Shown: positions 9,543 through 18,130 of the stretch, in pieces
Layout: each line of letters begins with the position of its first letter
How positions within the stretch are numbered: the first letter of the stretch is position 1
NCBI RefSeq assembly: GCF_900606115.1
Contig: NZ_UWPJ01000023.1
Coordinates: 1 to 64,000 of the forward strand
Length of the DNA stretch: 64,000 nucleotides
Direction of reading: 5' to 3'
From: Pigmentiphaga humi
Lineage (GTDB): Bacteria > Pseudomonadota > Gammaproteobacteria > Burkholderiales > Burkholderiaceae_B
The notes under the pieces: generated by a model
Databases searched by the model: none
What the model was told of the DNA's origin: nothing
What the model saw: only the letters and a program-made list of their open reading frames with translations
Made by a program: the position numbers and the translations under genes

Positions 9543-10663
9543 TGCCGATGGCTTCCCTGATTGCTTCTCTTGCGCAGATCGGTTCGCTCATCCTCAAGGA
9601 ACTGCTGGCGATCGTCAAGGAACCCTCCAGCCGCGCCATCCTGTTCGGGCCGGCGCTGATGCAGGCGCTGCTGTTCGGCTACGGTGCCACCTACGACCTC
9701 AAGCACGTGCCTTATGCGGTGCTGGACCAGAGCCGCAGCGCGGCATCGGTCGAGCTGCTGGCGCGGCTCGATGGCAGCGGCATGTTCGTGCGCGAGGCCA
9801 CGCTGCGCTCGCCGGAACAGGTCGCCGGCCAGGTCGATGCCGGGAAGGCGCTGATGGTGATCGTCATTCCGTCAGACTTCCAGAACCGGCTCGCGGCCGG
9901 CCAGCGCGCGCCGCTGCAGGTCATCGTGGATGGCCGCAATTCCTCGACTGCCGGGGCCGCCGCCAGCTACGTCGGCGCCATCGTGGCCGGCTACAACGCC
10001 TCGCTGGGGGGTGATGCGCGCGGCATCGCGATCGAACGGCGCGCCTGGTACAACCCGAACCTGGAGTCGCGCTGGAACCTGATGCCGGGCCTGATCGCCG
10101 CGTTGAGCATGCTGCAGACCTTGCTGCTGTCCGCGCTGTCGGTCGCCCGCGAGCGCGAGCAGGGCACCTTCGACCAATTGCTGGTGACGCCGCTGACCCC
10201 CATGCAGATCCTGATCGGCAAAGCGATGCCGGCGATCGCCGTGGGCCTGCTGCAATCCACCATCATCTTCCTGATCATCCGGTTCTGGTTCGAGATCCCG
10301 ATGAATGGCTCGGTGGGGCTGCTCTATCTGGGGCTGGTCACCTTCAACATCGCGGTGGTGGGCCTGGGGTTGTCGATCTCGGCGCTGTCGACGAGCCTGC
10401 AGCAGGCCATGCTCTACACCTTCCTGCTCATCATGCCGCTGATGCTGCTGTCCGGCCTGCTCACGCCGGTGCGCAACATGCCCGAGGCGCTCCAGATCGC
10501 CACCTATGCCAATCCGCTGCGTTTCGGCATGAGCATCGTGCGCGGCATTTATCTGGAAGGCGCCGGCCTGGCCGAGGTCGGGCTCGAATTCATTCCCCTG
10601 CTGGTGCTGGCCGCCGTGACGCTGCCGTTGGCGGCCTGGCTGTTCCGCAACCGTATGACCTGA
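9542..10663 (+). CDS. ABC-2 type permease, YbhR-like
   Basis: 373 residues. The ATG shares its A with the stop of the preceding permease (TGATG), so translation is probably coupled; a second in-frame ATG six bases on is possible. The topology is the same as its neighbour: one early helix (RAILFGPALMQALLFGYGATYD), a periplasmic domain, then a membrane bundle with AREREQGTFDQLLVTPLTP. The two permeases are homologous but clearly diverged, suggesting an obligate heterodimer. Only two bases separate its stop from the frame of the outer-membrane factor. Confidence 0.9.
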   Translation: MPMASLIASLAQIGSLILKELLAIVKEPSSRAILFGPALMQALLFGYGATYDLKHVPYAVLDQSRSAASVELLARLDGSGMFVREATLRSPEQVAGQVDAGKALMVIVIPSDFQNRLAAGQRAPLQVIVDGRNSSTAGAAASYVGAIVAGYNASLGGDARGIAIERRAWYNPNLESRWNLMPGLIAALSMLQTLLLSALSVAREREQGTFDQLLVTPLTPMQILIGKAMPAIAVGLLQSTIIFLIIRFWFEIPMNGSVGLLYLGLVTFNIAVVGLGLSISALSTSLQQAMLYTFLLIMPLMLLSGLLTPVRNMPEALQIATYANPLRFGMSIVRGIYLEGAGLAEVGLEFIPLLVLAAVTLPLAAWLFRNRMT

Positions 10664-10677
10664 CCGTGGGTATCGCC

Positions 10678-12189
10678 ATGTCCGACTTGCGTCGTCCCCA
10701 TCCTCCCCGTTTGCGCGCCGGCCTGGCATCCTGCGCGCTGTTCCTGGCGCTGGCCGGATGCGCCGCGGGGCCGGATTTCGCCAAACCCGAACCGGAGGCG
10801 CCGGACGACTGGACGAGCTGGCGCGGCGCCGATGACACGTTGCGCGCGCCGATCGATGCGGGAGCAGCGCTTCGGCCGCAGTGGTGGGAGGCCTTCGGCG
10901 ATCCGGTGCTGAACCGGCTCCAGCGGCAAGCCCTCGAAGCCAGCCCCGATCTCCAGACCGCCGCGCTGCGCTTTGCGCAGGCGCGCGTGCAGCGCAGCAC
11001 GGTCGCCGCGCAGCGCGGACCGCAGATCGATGCGAGCGGCGGCGTCCATCGCCAGCGCCAGAGCGAATACGGAGCCGGCACCCGCATGATCGACGCCATA
11101 GGCGGCAACCGCGAAACCTTGGCCAAGGCGTTGAGCCAGCCGTTCACGCTCTACCAGGCCGGCTTCGATGCGTCGTGGGAACTCGACCTCTGGGGGCGCG
11201 TGCGTCGCTCCGTCGAGGCCGCCGATGCCGAGGCGCGCAGCCAGGCGGCTCTGCTCGAGCTGGCGCGGCTGAGCCTGGCCAGCGATGTGGCGCGCAACTA
11301 CTTCGAACTGCGCACCGCCCAGCGCCAGATCCGGCTGGCCAGAGAGGACATCGCCGCCCTGGAGGAGCGCACGCAAATTCTGGCGGCGCGCGTGCGAGGC
11401 GGCGTCATCGATCACTTCGAGCTGGAGCGGCAGCGCGCCGAGCTGGCTGCGATCAAGGCACGCCTGCCCGGGTTGCTCGCCGAGGAAGGCGCCGGCGCCA
11501 ACCGGCTCGGGGTGTTGCTGGGCGAACGGCCGGGTGCGTTGCGCGACATGCTGACGGCCGAGGCCGGCGAAACAGCGGCAGTGTTGCCCGACCTGGCACT
11601 GGGACTGCCTTCGGAAGTCGCCCTGCGCCGGCCCGACATCCGCGCCGCCGAAGCCCGCCTGCACCGCGCCACCGCCGGCATCGGCGTGGCGCGGGCGGAA
11701 CTGTATCCGAGCATCCGCCTGGGCGCGCATTTCGGCTACGAATCCTATCTCGGCGGAGAGTTTGCCGATTGGGGCAGCCGCACATGGTCGATCGGGCCGA
11801 GCCTCGATCTTCCGCTGTTCGACCATGGCCGCCGCAAGAGCGTCGTGAGATTGCGCGAGCTGGAACAGCAGGAAGCGGCCGTGAATTACCAGCAGACGGT
11901 ACTCAAGGCATGGCAGGAAATCGACGATGCCCTCAGTGCCTATGCCGCGGAAACGCAGCAGGCGCAACAGCTTCATGCGCGTGTGCAGAACGCCGGCGAC
12001 GCTTATGCGCTGGCCCGGGCGCGCTACGAGGGCGGAGCGGTCGATTTCATGGCAGTGCTCGACAGCCGGCGGAGCTTCCTGCAGGCGCGCCGTGACCTGG
12101 CCGCCAGCGAAGGACGCCTGGGCACGCGCTACGTGGCGATCAACAAGGCCATCGGCAACGTGCCGCGGGAAACCGCTGGCGTGCGCTGA
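10678..12189 (+). CDS. Outer-membrane efflux lipoprotein, NodT/OprM family
   Basis: About 503 residues from ATG 10678; a GTG at 10666 in the same frame is an alternative start. A lipoprotein signal with lipobox LAGC (RAGLASCALFLALAGC) is followed by GPDFAKPEPEAP, the family start. Two OEP repeats are visible as long amphipathic helices with conserved VARNYFELR and LGVLLGERPG. It is the TolC-like exit duct for the ABC pump encoded upstream; in E. coli ybhGFSR lacks a linked channel and uses TolC, so the linkage makes this a self-contained tripartite exporter. It converges on the membrane-protein gene after a 31-base gap. Confidence 0.9.
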   Translation: MSDLRRPHPPRLRAGLASCALFLALAGCAAGPDFAKPEPEAPDDWTSWRGADDTLRAPIDAGAALRPQWWEAFGDPVLNRLQRQALEASPDLQTAALRFAQARVQRSTVAAQRGPQIDASGGVHRQRQSEYGAGTRMIDAIGGNRETLAKALSQPFTLYQAGFDASWELDLWGRVRRSVEAADAEARSQAALLELARLSLASDVARNYFELRTAQRQIRLAREDIAALEERTQILAARVRGGVIDHFELERQRAELAAIKARLPGLLAEEGAGANRLGVLLGERPGALRDMLTAEAGETAAVLPDLALGLPSEVALRRPDIRAAEARLHRATAGIGVARAELYPSIRLGAHFGYESYLGGEFADWGSRTWSIGPSLDLPLFDHGRRKSVVRLRELEQQEAAVNYQQTVLKAWQEIDDALSAYAAETQQAQQLHARVQNAGDAYALARARYEGGAVDFMAVLDSRRSFLQARRDLAASEGRLGTRYVAINKAIGNVPRETAGVR

Positions 12190-12220
12190 AGCGGGGCAGG
12201 GCGGTGCGCCCCGGCCTGCG

Positions 12221-13000
12221 TCACGTCCCGAATGCCGATGCGGGCGGCTGGCCGAATACGCGGGTGTAGGTCGGATAGAAGCTGCAATAGAGCACCGCCG
12301 CCGCGGCGAAATTGAACGGCATCTGGATCAGGTCGGCGATGGTGTCCGATACCCCGACGGCTTCCAATAGGCCGGTGCCGGCTTCCAGGGCCAGCACCAC
12401 CGCCAGCCAGGTCAGGCCGTACACCAGGAACGCGCCCTTGTTGCGCCAGCAGGCGATGCCCGAGAAGAACAAGGCCTTGCGCAGACCGAGCTTGTGCCAG
12501 GCGACCAGCGCCGGCGCATGCCAGAACAGGCCGGCGATGATGACGTACAGGACGCCGAACACGATCAGGGGCATGCGCAGCGCGGTCAGAAGCGGCGTGA
12601 CGTCGTTGTCGGCCATGCCCTGGAGCGCATCGCGCAGGCTGTCGGCGAAGGGCAGGAACGACACCAGCCCCGCCAGCAGCACCGCCGCGACGTAGATCGC
12701 GCCCATGGCCAGCAGTTTCTTGAACAGTCCGGGCGGCTTGAGCGCCAGGAACAGGCGCAGCGGCAGCACGGTCTTGCCCTGCTCGATGGCGCGGCAGGCC
12801 TCCAGGCTCATGACGGTGATCGACGGCATGCCGGCGACGAACAGGATGGGGCCGATGGGATTGAGTATGCTGGCGATCACCACCATGAAGCCCACCGTCA
12901 GCGCCCAGGTGAACATGGCCATGGGCTGCATGCGGAACAGGGCGAGGCCCTCGCGCGCCCATTGCCAGCCGGCCTTGGCCGGCAGAGAGGCGGCTTGCAT
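12221..13000 (-). CDS. BPSS1780-family integral membrane protein
   Basis: 259 residues from an ATG preceded by a strong AGGAGG ribosome site. Six or so hydrophobic segments are visible (for example MFTWALTVGFMVVIASIL, LAMGAIYVAAVLLAGLVSFL, LIVFGVLYVIIAGLFWHAPALVA, and FNFAAAAVLYCSFYPTYTRVF). The pattern matches the BPSS1780 family of uncharacterised membrane proteins found in Burkholderiales, often beside homoserine kinase, as here. It lies 71 bases after thrB on the same strand and is probably co-transcribed. No catalytic motif is evident; function unknown. Confidence 0.75.
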   Translation of the reverse strand: MQAASLPAKAGWQWAREGLALFRMQPMAMFTWALTVGFMVVIASILNPIGPILFVAGMPSITVMSLEACRAIEQGKTVLPLRLFLALKPPGLFKKLLAMGAIYVAAVLLAGLVSFLPFADSLRDALQGMADNDVTPLLTALRMPLIVFGVLYVIIAGLFWHAPALVAWHKLGLRKALFFSGIACWRNKGAFLVYGLTWLAVVLALEAGTGLLEAVGVSDTIADLIQMPFNFAAAAVLYCSFYPTYTRVFGQPPASAFGT

Positions 13001-13071
13001 CAGCGGCCCTCCTGGCAATGGCGGAGAAACGCACGGGCGGGTGCGGCGGGAAAGCGAAAGTCTGTCATGGC

Positions 13072-14040
13072 TCAGGGCAGCGCGATGGGCGCATGGCCGC
13101 GCCGTAGGCGCAGGATGCGTTCGAAGTGGGTCGGGTCGTGCGGCGTCAGCGTCTGGGCAGGCCTGGGCAGATGGAAGTCGCGCAGCCGCGACAGCCAGAA
13201 CCGCAGGGCCGCCGCGCGCAGCATGGCACTCCAGGCCTCGCGTTCGGCGTCGTTCAGCGGCCGGACCTGGGCGTAGGCCGCCAGCAGGGCGCCGGCCAGC
13301 TCCGGCCGGATGACGCCTTGCGCGTGGTCGATGCACCAATCGTTGACGCATACGGCAAGGTCGAACAGCCAGTGATCGCAGCCGGCGAAATAGAAGTCGA
13401 TGAAACCGCCGAGTTCGGGCGCCTGGCGCGTGCCGGCGAACAGCACATTGTCGCGGAACAGGTCGCAGTGGGCCGGTCCTTGCGGCAAGGCGCGGTAGGT
13501 ATCGGTCCGGGCGAAGACGGTCTGGAAGGCGACCTCGTCGGCCAGCATGGCGGCGGTATCGCTTGCGAGGTAGGGCGAGACCACGGGCGCGGTCTGCTGC
13601 CACCAGGGCAGGCCCAGCAGATTGGGCTGGCGCAGCGGGAAATCCTGGCCGGCCAGGTGCAGGCGGGCGAGCGTCCTGCCGACCTGCTCGCAGTGGACGG
13701 GCTCGGGCGCCATTTCGCACTTGCCCGGCAGCCGCGTGGCGATGGTGCACGGCTTGCCGTGCAGTTCCGCCAGCCGGCGCCCGTCGTGGGCGGCCTGGGG
13801 GTGGGGAACGGGAATGCCGTGTTCCGCCAGGTGCGTCATCAGGTCGATGTAGAACGGCAGCTGCTCGCGCGTGAGGCGCTCGAACAGCGTCAGCACGTAC
13901 TCGCCCTGGCTGGTCGTGAGGAAGTAATTGGTATTTTCGATGCCGGAAGGGATGCCGCGCAGGGCGCGCAACTCGCCCAATGCGTAGTGCGCGAGCAGTG
14001 CCTGGGCGTCCGTTTCGGTGACGGGGGTGAAGACGGCCAT
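13072..14040 (-). CDS. thrB: Homoserine kinase, APH-fold type
   Basis: 322 residues. This is the aminoglycoside-phosphotransferase-fold homoserine kinase, not the GHMP type: [26 protein letters not shown] at the N terminus, catalytic loop [14 protein letters not shown] (His, Asp and Asn) and the metal-binding [10 protein letters not shown]. It phosphorylates L-homoserine with ATP on the way to threonine in the cytosol. The start at [12 protein letters not shown] fits the family. It lies between the LOG-family gene and the membrane protein, on the same strand as both. Confidence 0.93.
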   Translation of the reverse strand: MAVFTPVTETDAQALLAHYALGELRALRGIPSGIENTNYFLTTSQGEYVLTLFERLTREQLPFYIDLMTHLAEHGIPVPHPQAAHDGRRLAELHGKPCTIATRLPGKCEMAPEPVHCEQVGRTLARLHLAGQDFPLRQPNLLGLPWWQQTAPVVSPYLASDTAAMLADEVAFQTVFARTDTYRALPQGPAHCDLFRDNVLFAGTRQAPELGGFIDFYFAGCDHWLFDLAVCVNDWCIDHAQGVIRPELAGALLAAYAQVRPLNDAEREAWSAMLRAAALRFWLSRLRDFHLPRPAQTLTPHDPTHFERILRLRRGHAPIALP

Positions 14041-14153
14041 GGGTGAGCAGGGGGAATGAGGCGGGAAACGACGACGATTTACCGCATTCTAGCGTCAACG
14101 TCCCGGTTTTACGCGGCAGGCCGCGCCGCGGCTGCGCCGCGGGCGGCGCGCGT

Positions 14154-14951
14154 TCAAAGATTCAGCAAGCGTTCGCGTTCGTCCGCGGACTGGGTGAAGC
14201 CTTCGTGCTGGTAGAAATCGAAGATCGCATTGACGACGGCGTCGGGGTCGTCGAGCAGTCGCACCAGGTCGGGGTCGGCCGGCGAGATCAGCCCGTGGGC
14301 CAGCGGCTGGGCGCGGATCCACTCGAGCAGGCCGCTCCAGTAGTCCGAGCCGACCAGGATGATGGGCATGCGCCGGCTCTTGTTGGTCTGCACCAGCGTC
14401 AGCGCCTCGAACAGTTCGTCCAAGGTGCCGAAGCCGCCGGGCAGCACCACGTAGGCCAGCGCGAACTTCACGAAAGCCACTTTGCGCGGGAAGAAGTGGC
14501 GAAAGAACAGGCTGATGTTCTGGTAGGCGTTGCTGGTCTGCTCGTGCGGCAGCTCGATGTTCAGCCCGACGCTGGGGCTGGGGCCGTCGTAGGCGCCTTT
14601 GTTGGCGGCCTCCATGATGCCGGGGCCGCCGCCGGAAATGACCGAAAAGCCCGCCTCCGAAAGTTTGCGCGCGATGGTTTCGGCCAGTTCGTAGCGAGGA
14701 TCCGTTTCCGGTATCCGGGCGCTGCCGAAGATGCTGACGGCCGGCCGGATCTGGGCCAGCCGCTCGGAAGCCTCGAAGAACTCTGACATAATCCCCAGGA
14801 CATGCCATGACTCGCGCGCCTTGGCGGCGGTGGCGAGCTCGGCGTTCACCACGTCCCGCAGGCCGGGTACGCGGCCGGTCTTGCGCGTCAGCGCATCGGT
14901 TGCGCTGTGCGGCTCTTCTCTGCCTATTTCGATTTCTCTGTGTTTGATCAT
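14154..14951 (-). CDS. LOG-family (TIGR00730) Rossmann-fold protein, nucleotide-5'-monophosphate phosphoribohydrolase type
   Basis: 265 residues from ATG 14951; a TTG two codons upstream is also in frame. The family motifs are both present: GGGPGIMEAANKGA (Arg/Lys-free nucleotide loop with Glu) and PGGFGTLDELFEAL. Proteins of this type, including plant and bacterial LOG enzymes, release cytokinin-like bases from their 5'-monophosphates; many bacterial members are of uncertain role and were once called lysine decarboxylases. The ~85-residue N-terminal part (RESWHVLGIMSEFFEASERL) appears shared with Burkholderiales relatives, supporting the long start. That start overlaps the divergent polA start. 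Confidence 0.85.
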   Translation of the reverse strand: MIKHREIEIGREEPHSATDALTRKTGRVPGLRDVVNAELATAAKARESWHVLGIMSEFFEASERLAQIRPAVSIFGSARIPETDPRYELAETIARKLSEAGFSVISGGGPGIMEAANKGAYDGPSPSVGLNIELPHEQTSNAYQNISLFFRHFFPRKVAFVKFALAYVVLPGGFGTLDELFEALTLVQTNKSRRMPIILVGSDYWSGLLEWIRAQPLAHGLISPADPDLVRLLDDPDAVVNAIFDFYQHEGFTQSADERERLLNL

Positions 14952-14957
14952 GATCAA
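14944..14957. promoter_or_regulatory. Overlapping divergent start codons of polA and the LOG-family gene
   Basis: The palindrome TGATCATGATCA (14945-14956) contains the polA ATG (14950-14952, plus) and the LOG-family ATG (14951-14949, minus); the two codons share bases. No intergenic space exists, so each promoter and ribosome site must lie in the other gene's coding region if both starts are right. A start at a later codon for either gene would relax this. Confidence 0.6.
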
Positions 14958-17670
14958 GACGTTGCTGTTGGTCGACGGTTCCAGCTATCTCTATCGCGCC
15001 TATCACGCGCTGCCCGACCTGCGCAATGCGCAAGGGGAACCGACCGGTGCGCTGTACGGCGTGCTGAACATGCTGCGGCGCGCATTGAACGATCATAAGG
15101 CAGACTACCTGGCTTGCATCTTCGATGCGCCCGGCAAGACTTTCCGCGACGACCTCTACCCCGAATACAAGGCGACCCGCGCCAGCATGCCCGAAGACCT
15201 GTCGCGCCAGGTCGGTCCCATCCTGGAGGCCATCCGCGCCCAGGGCTGGCCGGTGTTCGCCATCGAGGGCATCGAGGCCGACGACGTGATCGGCACGCTG
15301 ACTGCGCGCGCGGCCGCCGAAGGCGTGCGCAGCATCGTGTCCACCGGCGACAAGGACATGGCGCAACTGGTCAACGACCACGTCACGCTGGTCAACACCA
15401 TGACCTCGGAAACGCTGGACGCCGCCGGCGTGCAGCAGAAATTCGGCGTGCCGCCAGAGGGCATCATCGACTACCTGATGCTGATCGGCGACACCGTGGA
15501 CAACGTGCCCGGCGTCGAGAAAGTCGGCCCCAAGACCGCTGCCAAATGGCTCAACCAGTACGGCTCGCTGCAAGCGCTCGTGGCCCAGGCCGAGGCGGTC
15601 AAGGGCGTGGCCGGCGCCAACCTGCGCAATGCGATCCCGAACTTTCCCCTCACGCGCGAACTGATCACCATACGCACCGATTGCGACCTGGCTGCGCACA
15701 TCTCCGGCCTGGAAGCCCTGACCATGCGGCCGGTGGAGCGCGAGAAGCTCGAGGCCATGTACGAGCGCTACGGTTTCCGCAGCTGGCTGCGCGAACTGAC
15801 CGGCGACGAGGGCCGCATTCCCGAAGGCGATTCGCGGGTGCAGGCCGACGCCCCGCCGGCGCCGGAGAACGTGCAATACGACATGGTCGCAGACTGGGAA
15901 ACCTTCGAGCGCTGGCTGCAGGCGGTGCAGGCCGCGCCGCTGGTGGCGCTGGACACCGAAACCGATTCGCTCTCCGAAATGCAGGCCCGGCTGGTCGGCC
16001 TGTCGCTGGCGGTGGAGCCGGGGCGCGCCTGCTACATCCCGCTGGCGCACCGCCATCCCGACGCCGTCGGGCAGCTGCCCAAGGACGAAGTCCTGGCGCG
16101 CCTGAAGCCCTGGCTCGAGAACGCCGACGCGCCCAAGCTGCTGCACAACGCCAAATACGACACCCACGTGCTGGCCAACGCCGGGATCGCTCTGCGCGGC
16201 ACGGCGCACGACACCATGCTGCAGGCCTACGTATTGGAATCGCATCGCGGCGTATCCCTGGACGAGCTGGCGCAGCGCTGGCTGGGCCGCAAGGGCCTGT
16301 CGTTCGAGGACGTCTGCGGCAAAGGCGTGAAACAGATCTGCTTCGACGAGGTCGCGCTCGACGTCGCGACCCAGTACGCCAGCGAAGACGTGGACTACAC
16401 CCTGCAACTGCACGCCGTGCTGTATCCGCGCATCGAGGCCGACGCCGGGCTGGCGCGCATCTACGCCATCGAAATGCCGGTTTCGCGCGTACTGGTGGCG
16501 GTCGAGCGCAATGGCGTGCGCATCGATCCGGAGGAGCTCGGGCGCCAGAGCCATGCCATCGGCCAGGAACTGCTGGTGCTCGAACAGCGCGCCTACGAAC
16601 TGGCCGGCCAGCCGTTCAACCTGAACTCGCCCAAGCAACTGGGCGAAATCCTGTTCGGCAAGCTGCAACTGCCCGTGGTCAAGAAGACCGCGAGCGGCGC
16701 GCCTTCCACCGACGAAGACGTGCTGACCAAGCTGGCCGAGGACTACCCGCTGCCGCAGGCCCTGCTCAGCTACCGGGGCCTGGCCAAGCTCAAGTCCACC
16801 TACACCGACAAACTGCCCAAGATGATCAATCCGGGCACCGGCCGCGTGCACACGCGCTACGCCCAGGCCGCGGTCGTGACGGGACGGCTGGCTTCCAGCG
16901 ATCCCAACCTGCAGAACATCCCGGTGCGCACCCCCGAAGGCCGGCGCGTGCGCGAAGCCTTCGTGGCCGACACCGGCAACCTGATCGTCTCGGCCGACTA
17001 TTCCCAGATCGAATTGCGCATCATGGCGCACATCTCCGGCGACGAAAACCTGCTGTCCGCCTTCGCGCGCGGCGAAGACATCCACCGCGCCACCGCCGCG
17101 GAAATCTTCGGTGTGACTCCCGACGAAGTCAACGGCGAACAGCGCCGCTACGCCAAGGTCATCAACTTCGGCCTGATCTACGGCATGAGCGCCTTCGGCC
17201 TGGCCAGCAACCTGGGCATCACGCGCGACGCGGCCAAGCACTACATCGACCGCTACTTCGCGCGCTACCCCGGCGTGGCCCGCTACATGGACGACACCCG
17301 CGAACAGGCCCGCGAACGCGGCTACGTCGAAACCGTCTTCGGCCGCCGCCTGTGGCTGCCCGAAATCCGCGGCGGCAGCGGCCCGCGCCGCCAGGCCGCC
17401 GAACGCGCGGCCATCAACGCTCCCATGCAGGGCACCGCCGCCGACCTCATCAAAATGGCCATGGTGCAGGTCCAGGACTGGCTCGAAGCCGACAAGCTCG
17501 GCGCGCGCCTGGTCATGCAGGTGCACGACGAACTGGTACTGGAAGTCCCGCGCGAAGAAAGCGAGATCGTCGCCACGCGGCTGCCCGCGCTGATGTGCGG
17601 CGTGGCGGAATTGAAGGTGCCGCTGGTGGCCGAAGTCGGGTCGGGATATACCTGGGAACAGGCGCATTGA
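14950..17670 (+). CDS. polA: DNA polymerase I
   Basis: 906 residues. Three domains are in order. The 5'-3' flap nuclease (1-290) has LVDGSSYLYRAYHAL, IEADDVIGTL and GDTVDNVPGV. The 3'-5' exonuclease (~310-500) keeps the proofreading LDTETDS motif near residue 335. The family A polymerase has motif A DYSQIELR (~683), motif B RRYAKVINFGLIYG (~732) and motif C QVHDELVLEV (~857). It acts in Okazaki-fragment maturation and excision repair. Full length and intact; the start MIKTLLLVDGSS is the family start. A dispersed repeat begins a few bases after its stop. Confidence 0.98.
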   Translation: MIKTLLLVDGSSYLYRAYHALPDLRNAQGEPTGALYGVLNMLRRALNDHKADYLACIFDAPGKTFRDDLYPEYKATRASMPEDLSRQVGPILEAIRAQGWPVFAIEGIEADDVIGTLTARAAAEGVRSIVSTGDKDMAQLVNDHVTLVNTMTSETLDAAGVQQKFGVPPEGIIDYLMLIGDTVDNVPGVEKVGPKTAAKWLNQYGSLQALVAQAEAVKGVAGANLRNAIPNFPLTRELITIRTDCDLAAHISGLEALTMRPVEREKLEAMYERYGFRSWLRELTGDEGRIPEGDSRVQADAPPAPENVQYDMVADWETFERWLQAVQAAPLVALDTETDSLSEMQARLVGLSLAVEPGRACYIPLAHRHPDAVGQLPKDEVLARLKPWLENADAPKLLHNAKYDTHVLANAGIALRGTAHDTMLQAYVLESHRGVSLDELAQRWLGRKGLSFEDVCGKGVKQICFDEVALDVATQYASEDVDYTLQLHAVLYPRIEADAGLARIYAIEMPVSRVLVAVERNGVRIDPEELGRQSHAIGQELLVLEQRAYELAGQPFNLNSPKQLGEILFGKLQLPVVKKTASGAPSTDEDVLTKLAEDYPLPQALLSYRGLAKLKSTYTDKLPKMINPGTGRVHTRYAQAAVVTGRLASSDPNLQNIPVRTPEGRRVREAFVADTGNLIVSADYSQIELRIMAHISGDENLLSAFARGEDIHRATAAEIFGVTPDEVNGEQRRYAKVINFGLIYGMSAFGLASNLGITRDAAKHYIDRYFARYPGVARYMDDTREQARERGYVETVFGRRLWLPEIRGGSGPRRQAAERAAINAPMQGTAADLIKMAMVQVQDWLEADKLGARLVMQVHDELVLEVPREESEIVATRLPALMCGVAELKVPLVAEVGSGYTWEQAH

Positions 17671-17675
17671 TAGGG

Positions 17676-17753
17676 CCCCCCCCTACGCGCTGACGCGCGC
17701 CCCCCAGGGGGCGAAACTGGCGGACTGGCGGAGCCAGATCCGCGGTTTCCTGG
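17676..17753 (+). repeat. Dispersed intergenic repeat, copy 1
   Basis: It starts with a C-run, TACGCGCT, an ACGCGCGCC core, then a CGCCCC/GGGGCG hairpin and a GC-rich tail containing GGAGCCAGATCC. It aligns over ~78 bases with 23159-23237 (same strand) and 51425-51502 (opposite strand). It sits between polA and the S4 gene. The left half is nearly identical between copies; the tail of this copy is the most diverged. Confidence 0.85.
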
Positions 17754-17798
17754 AGGAGGTTCGAGACGCTCCCGGGATGATCGCTGTCGGCGAAGCTT

Positions 17799-18011
17799 TT
17801 ACTTCACCTTGATCTGCTGTCCCGCCAACTCGACCACCTGTCCCGCCCGTATCTTGCACGTCTTGCGCAGTTCGACCTTCCCGTCCACCTTCACCAGCCC
17901 CCCGGCCACCAGCGCTTTTCCCGCGCCGCCCGAATCGGCCAGCGCCGTCAGCTTGAGCAGATCGCACAGCGGAATGAATTCGCCGGTCAGAGTGAACATC
18001 AGGGCAGGCAT
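17799..18011 (-). CDS. S4-domain RNA-binding protein, YbcJ-like
   Basis: 70 residues, almost entirely an S4 fold: IPLCDLLKLTALADSGGAGKALVAGGLVKVDGKVELRKTCKI, ending in a short beta segment. This is the typical length of the YbcJ/RqcP-like stand-alone S4 proteins that bind structured RNA. The start MPALMFTL leaves a short leader. It converges with polA across the dispersed repeat and diverges from trpS. The specific RNA partner is unknown. Confidence 0.85.
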   Translation of the reverse strand: MPALMFTLTGEFIPLCDLLKLTALADSGGAGKALVAGGLVKVDGKVELRKTCKIRAGQVVELAGQQIKVK

Positions 18012-18130
18012 GGACGCGCTCGGTTCGAAAATGGCAATCTCCCATTATCCGCCAAGCCGGACGGCGCCGTGCCTCGGGAGTTACACTGCGCTCTGACCTT
18101 ACGTTCCGCATGCCCGCAGCGTCCAGAAAC

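Noticed and set aside
14126-14142. Hairpin CCGCGGC/GCCGCGG after the LOG gene as terminator
   Set aside because: Seven-base stem without T-run on the relevant strand; not distinguishable from GC-rich background.
14095-17667. Very long open frame antisense to polA
   Set aside because: GC-rich codons of polA leave the opposite frame open by chance; the translation is His/Gln/Val/Gly-rich without domain pattern, and polA is unmistakable.
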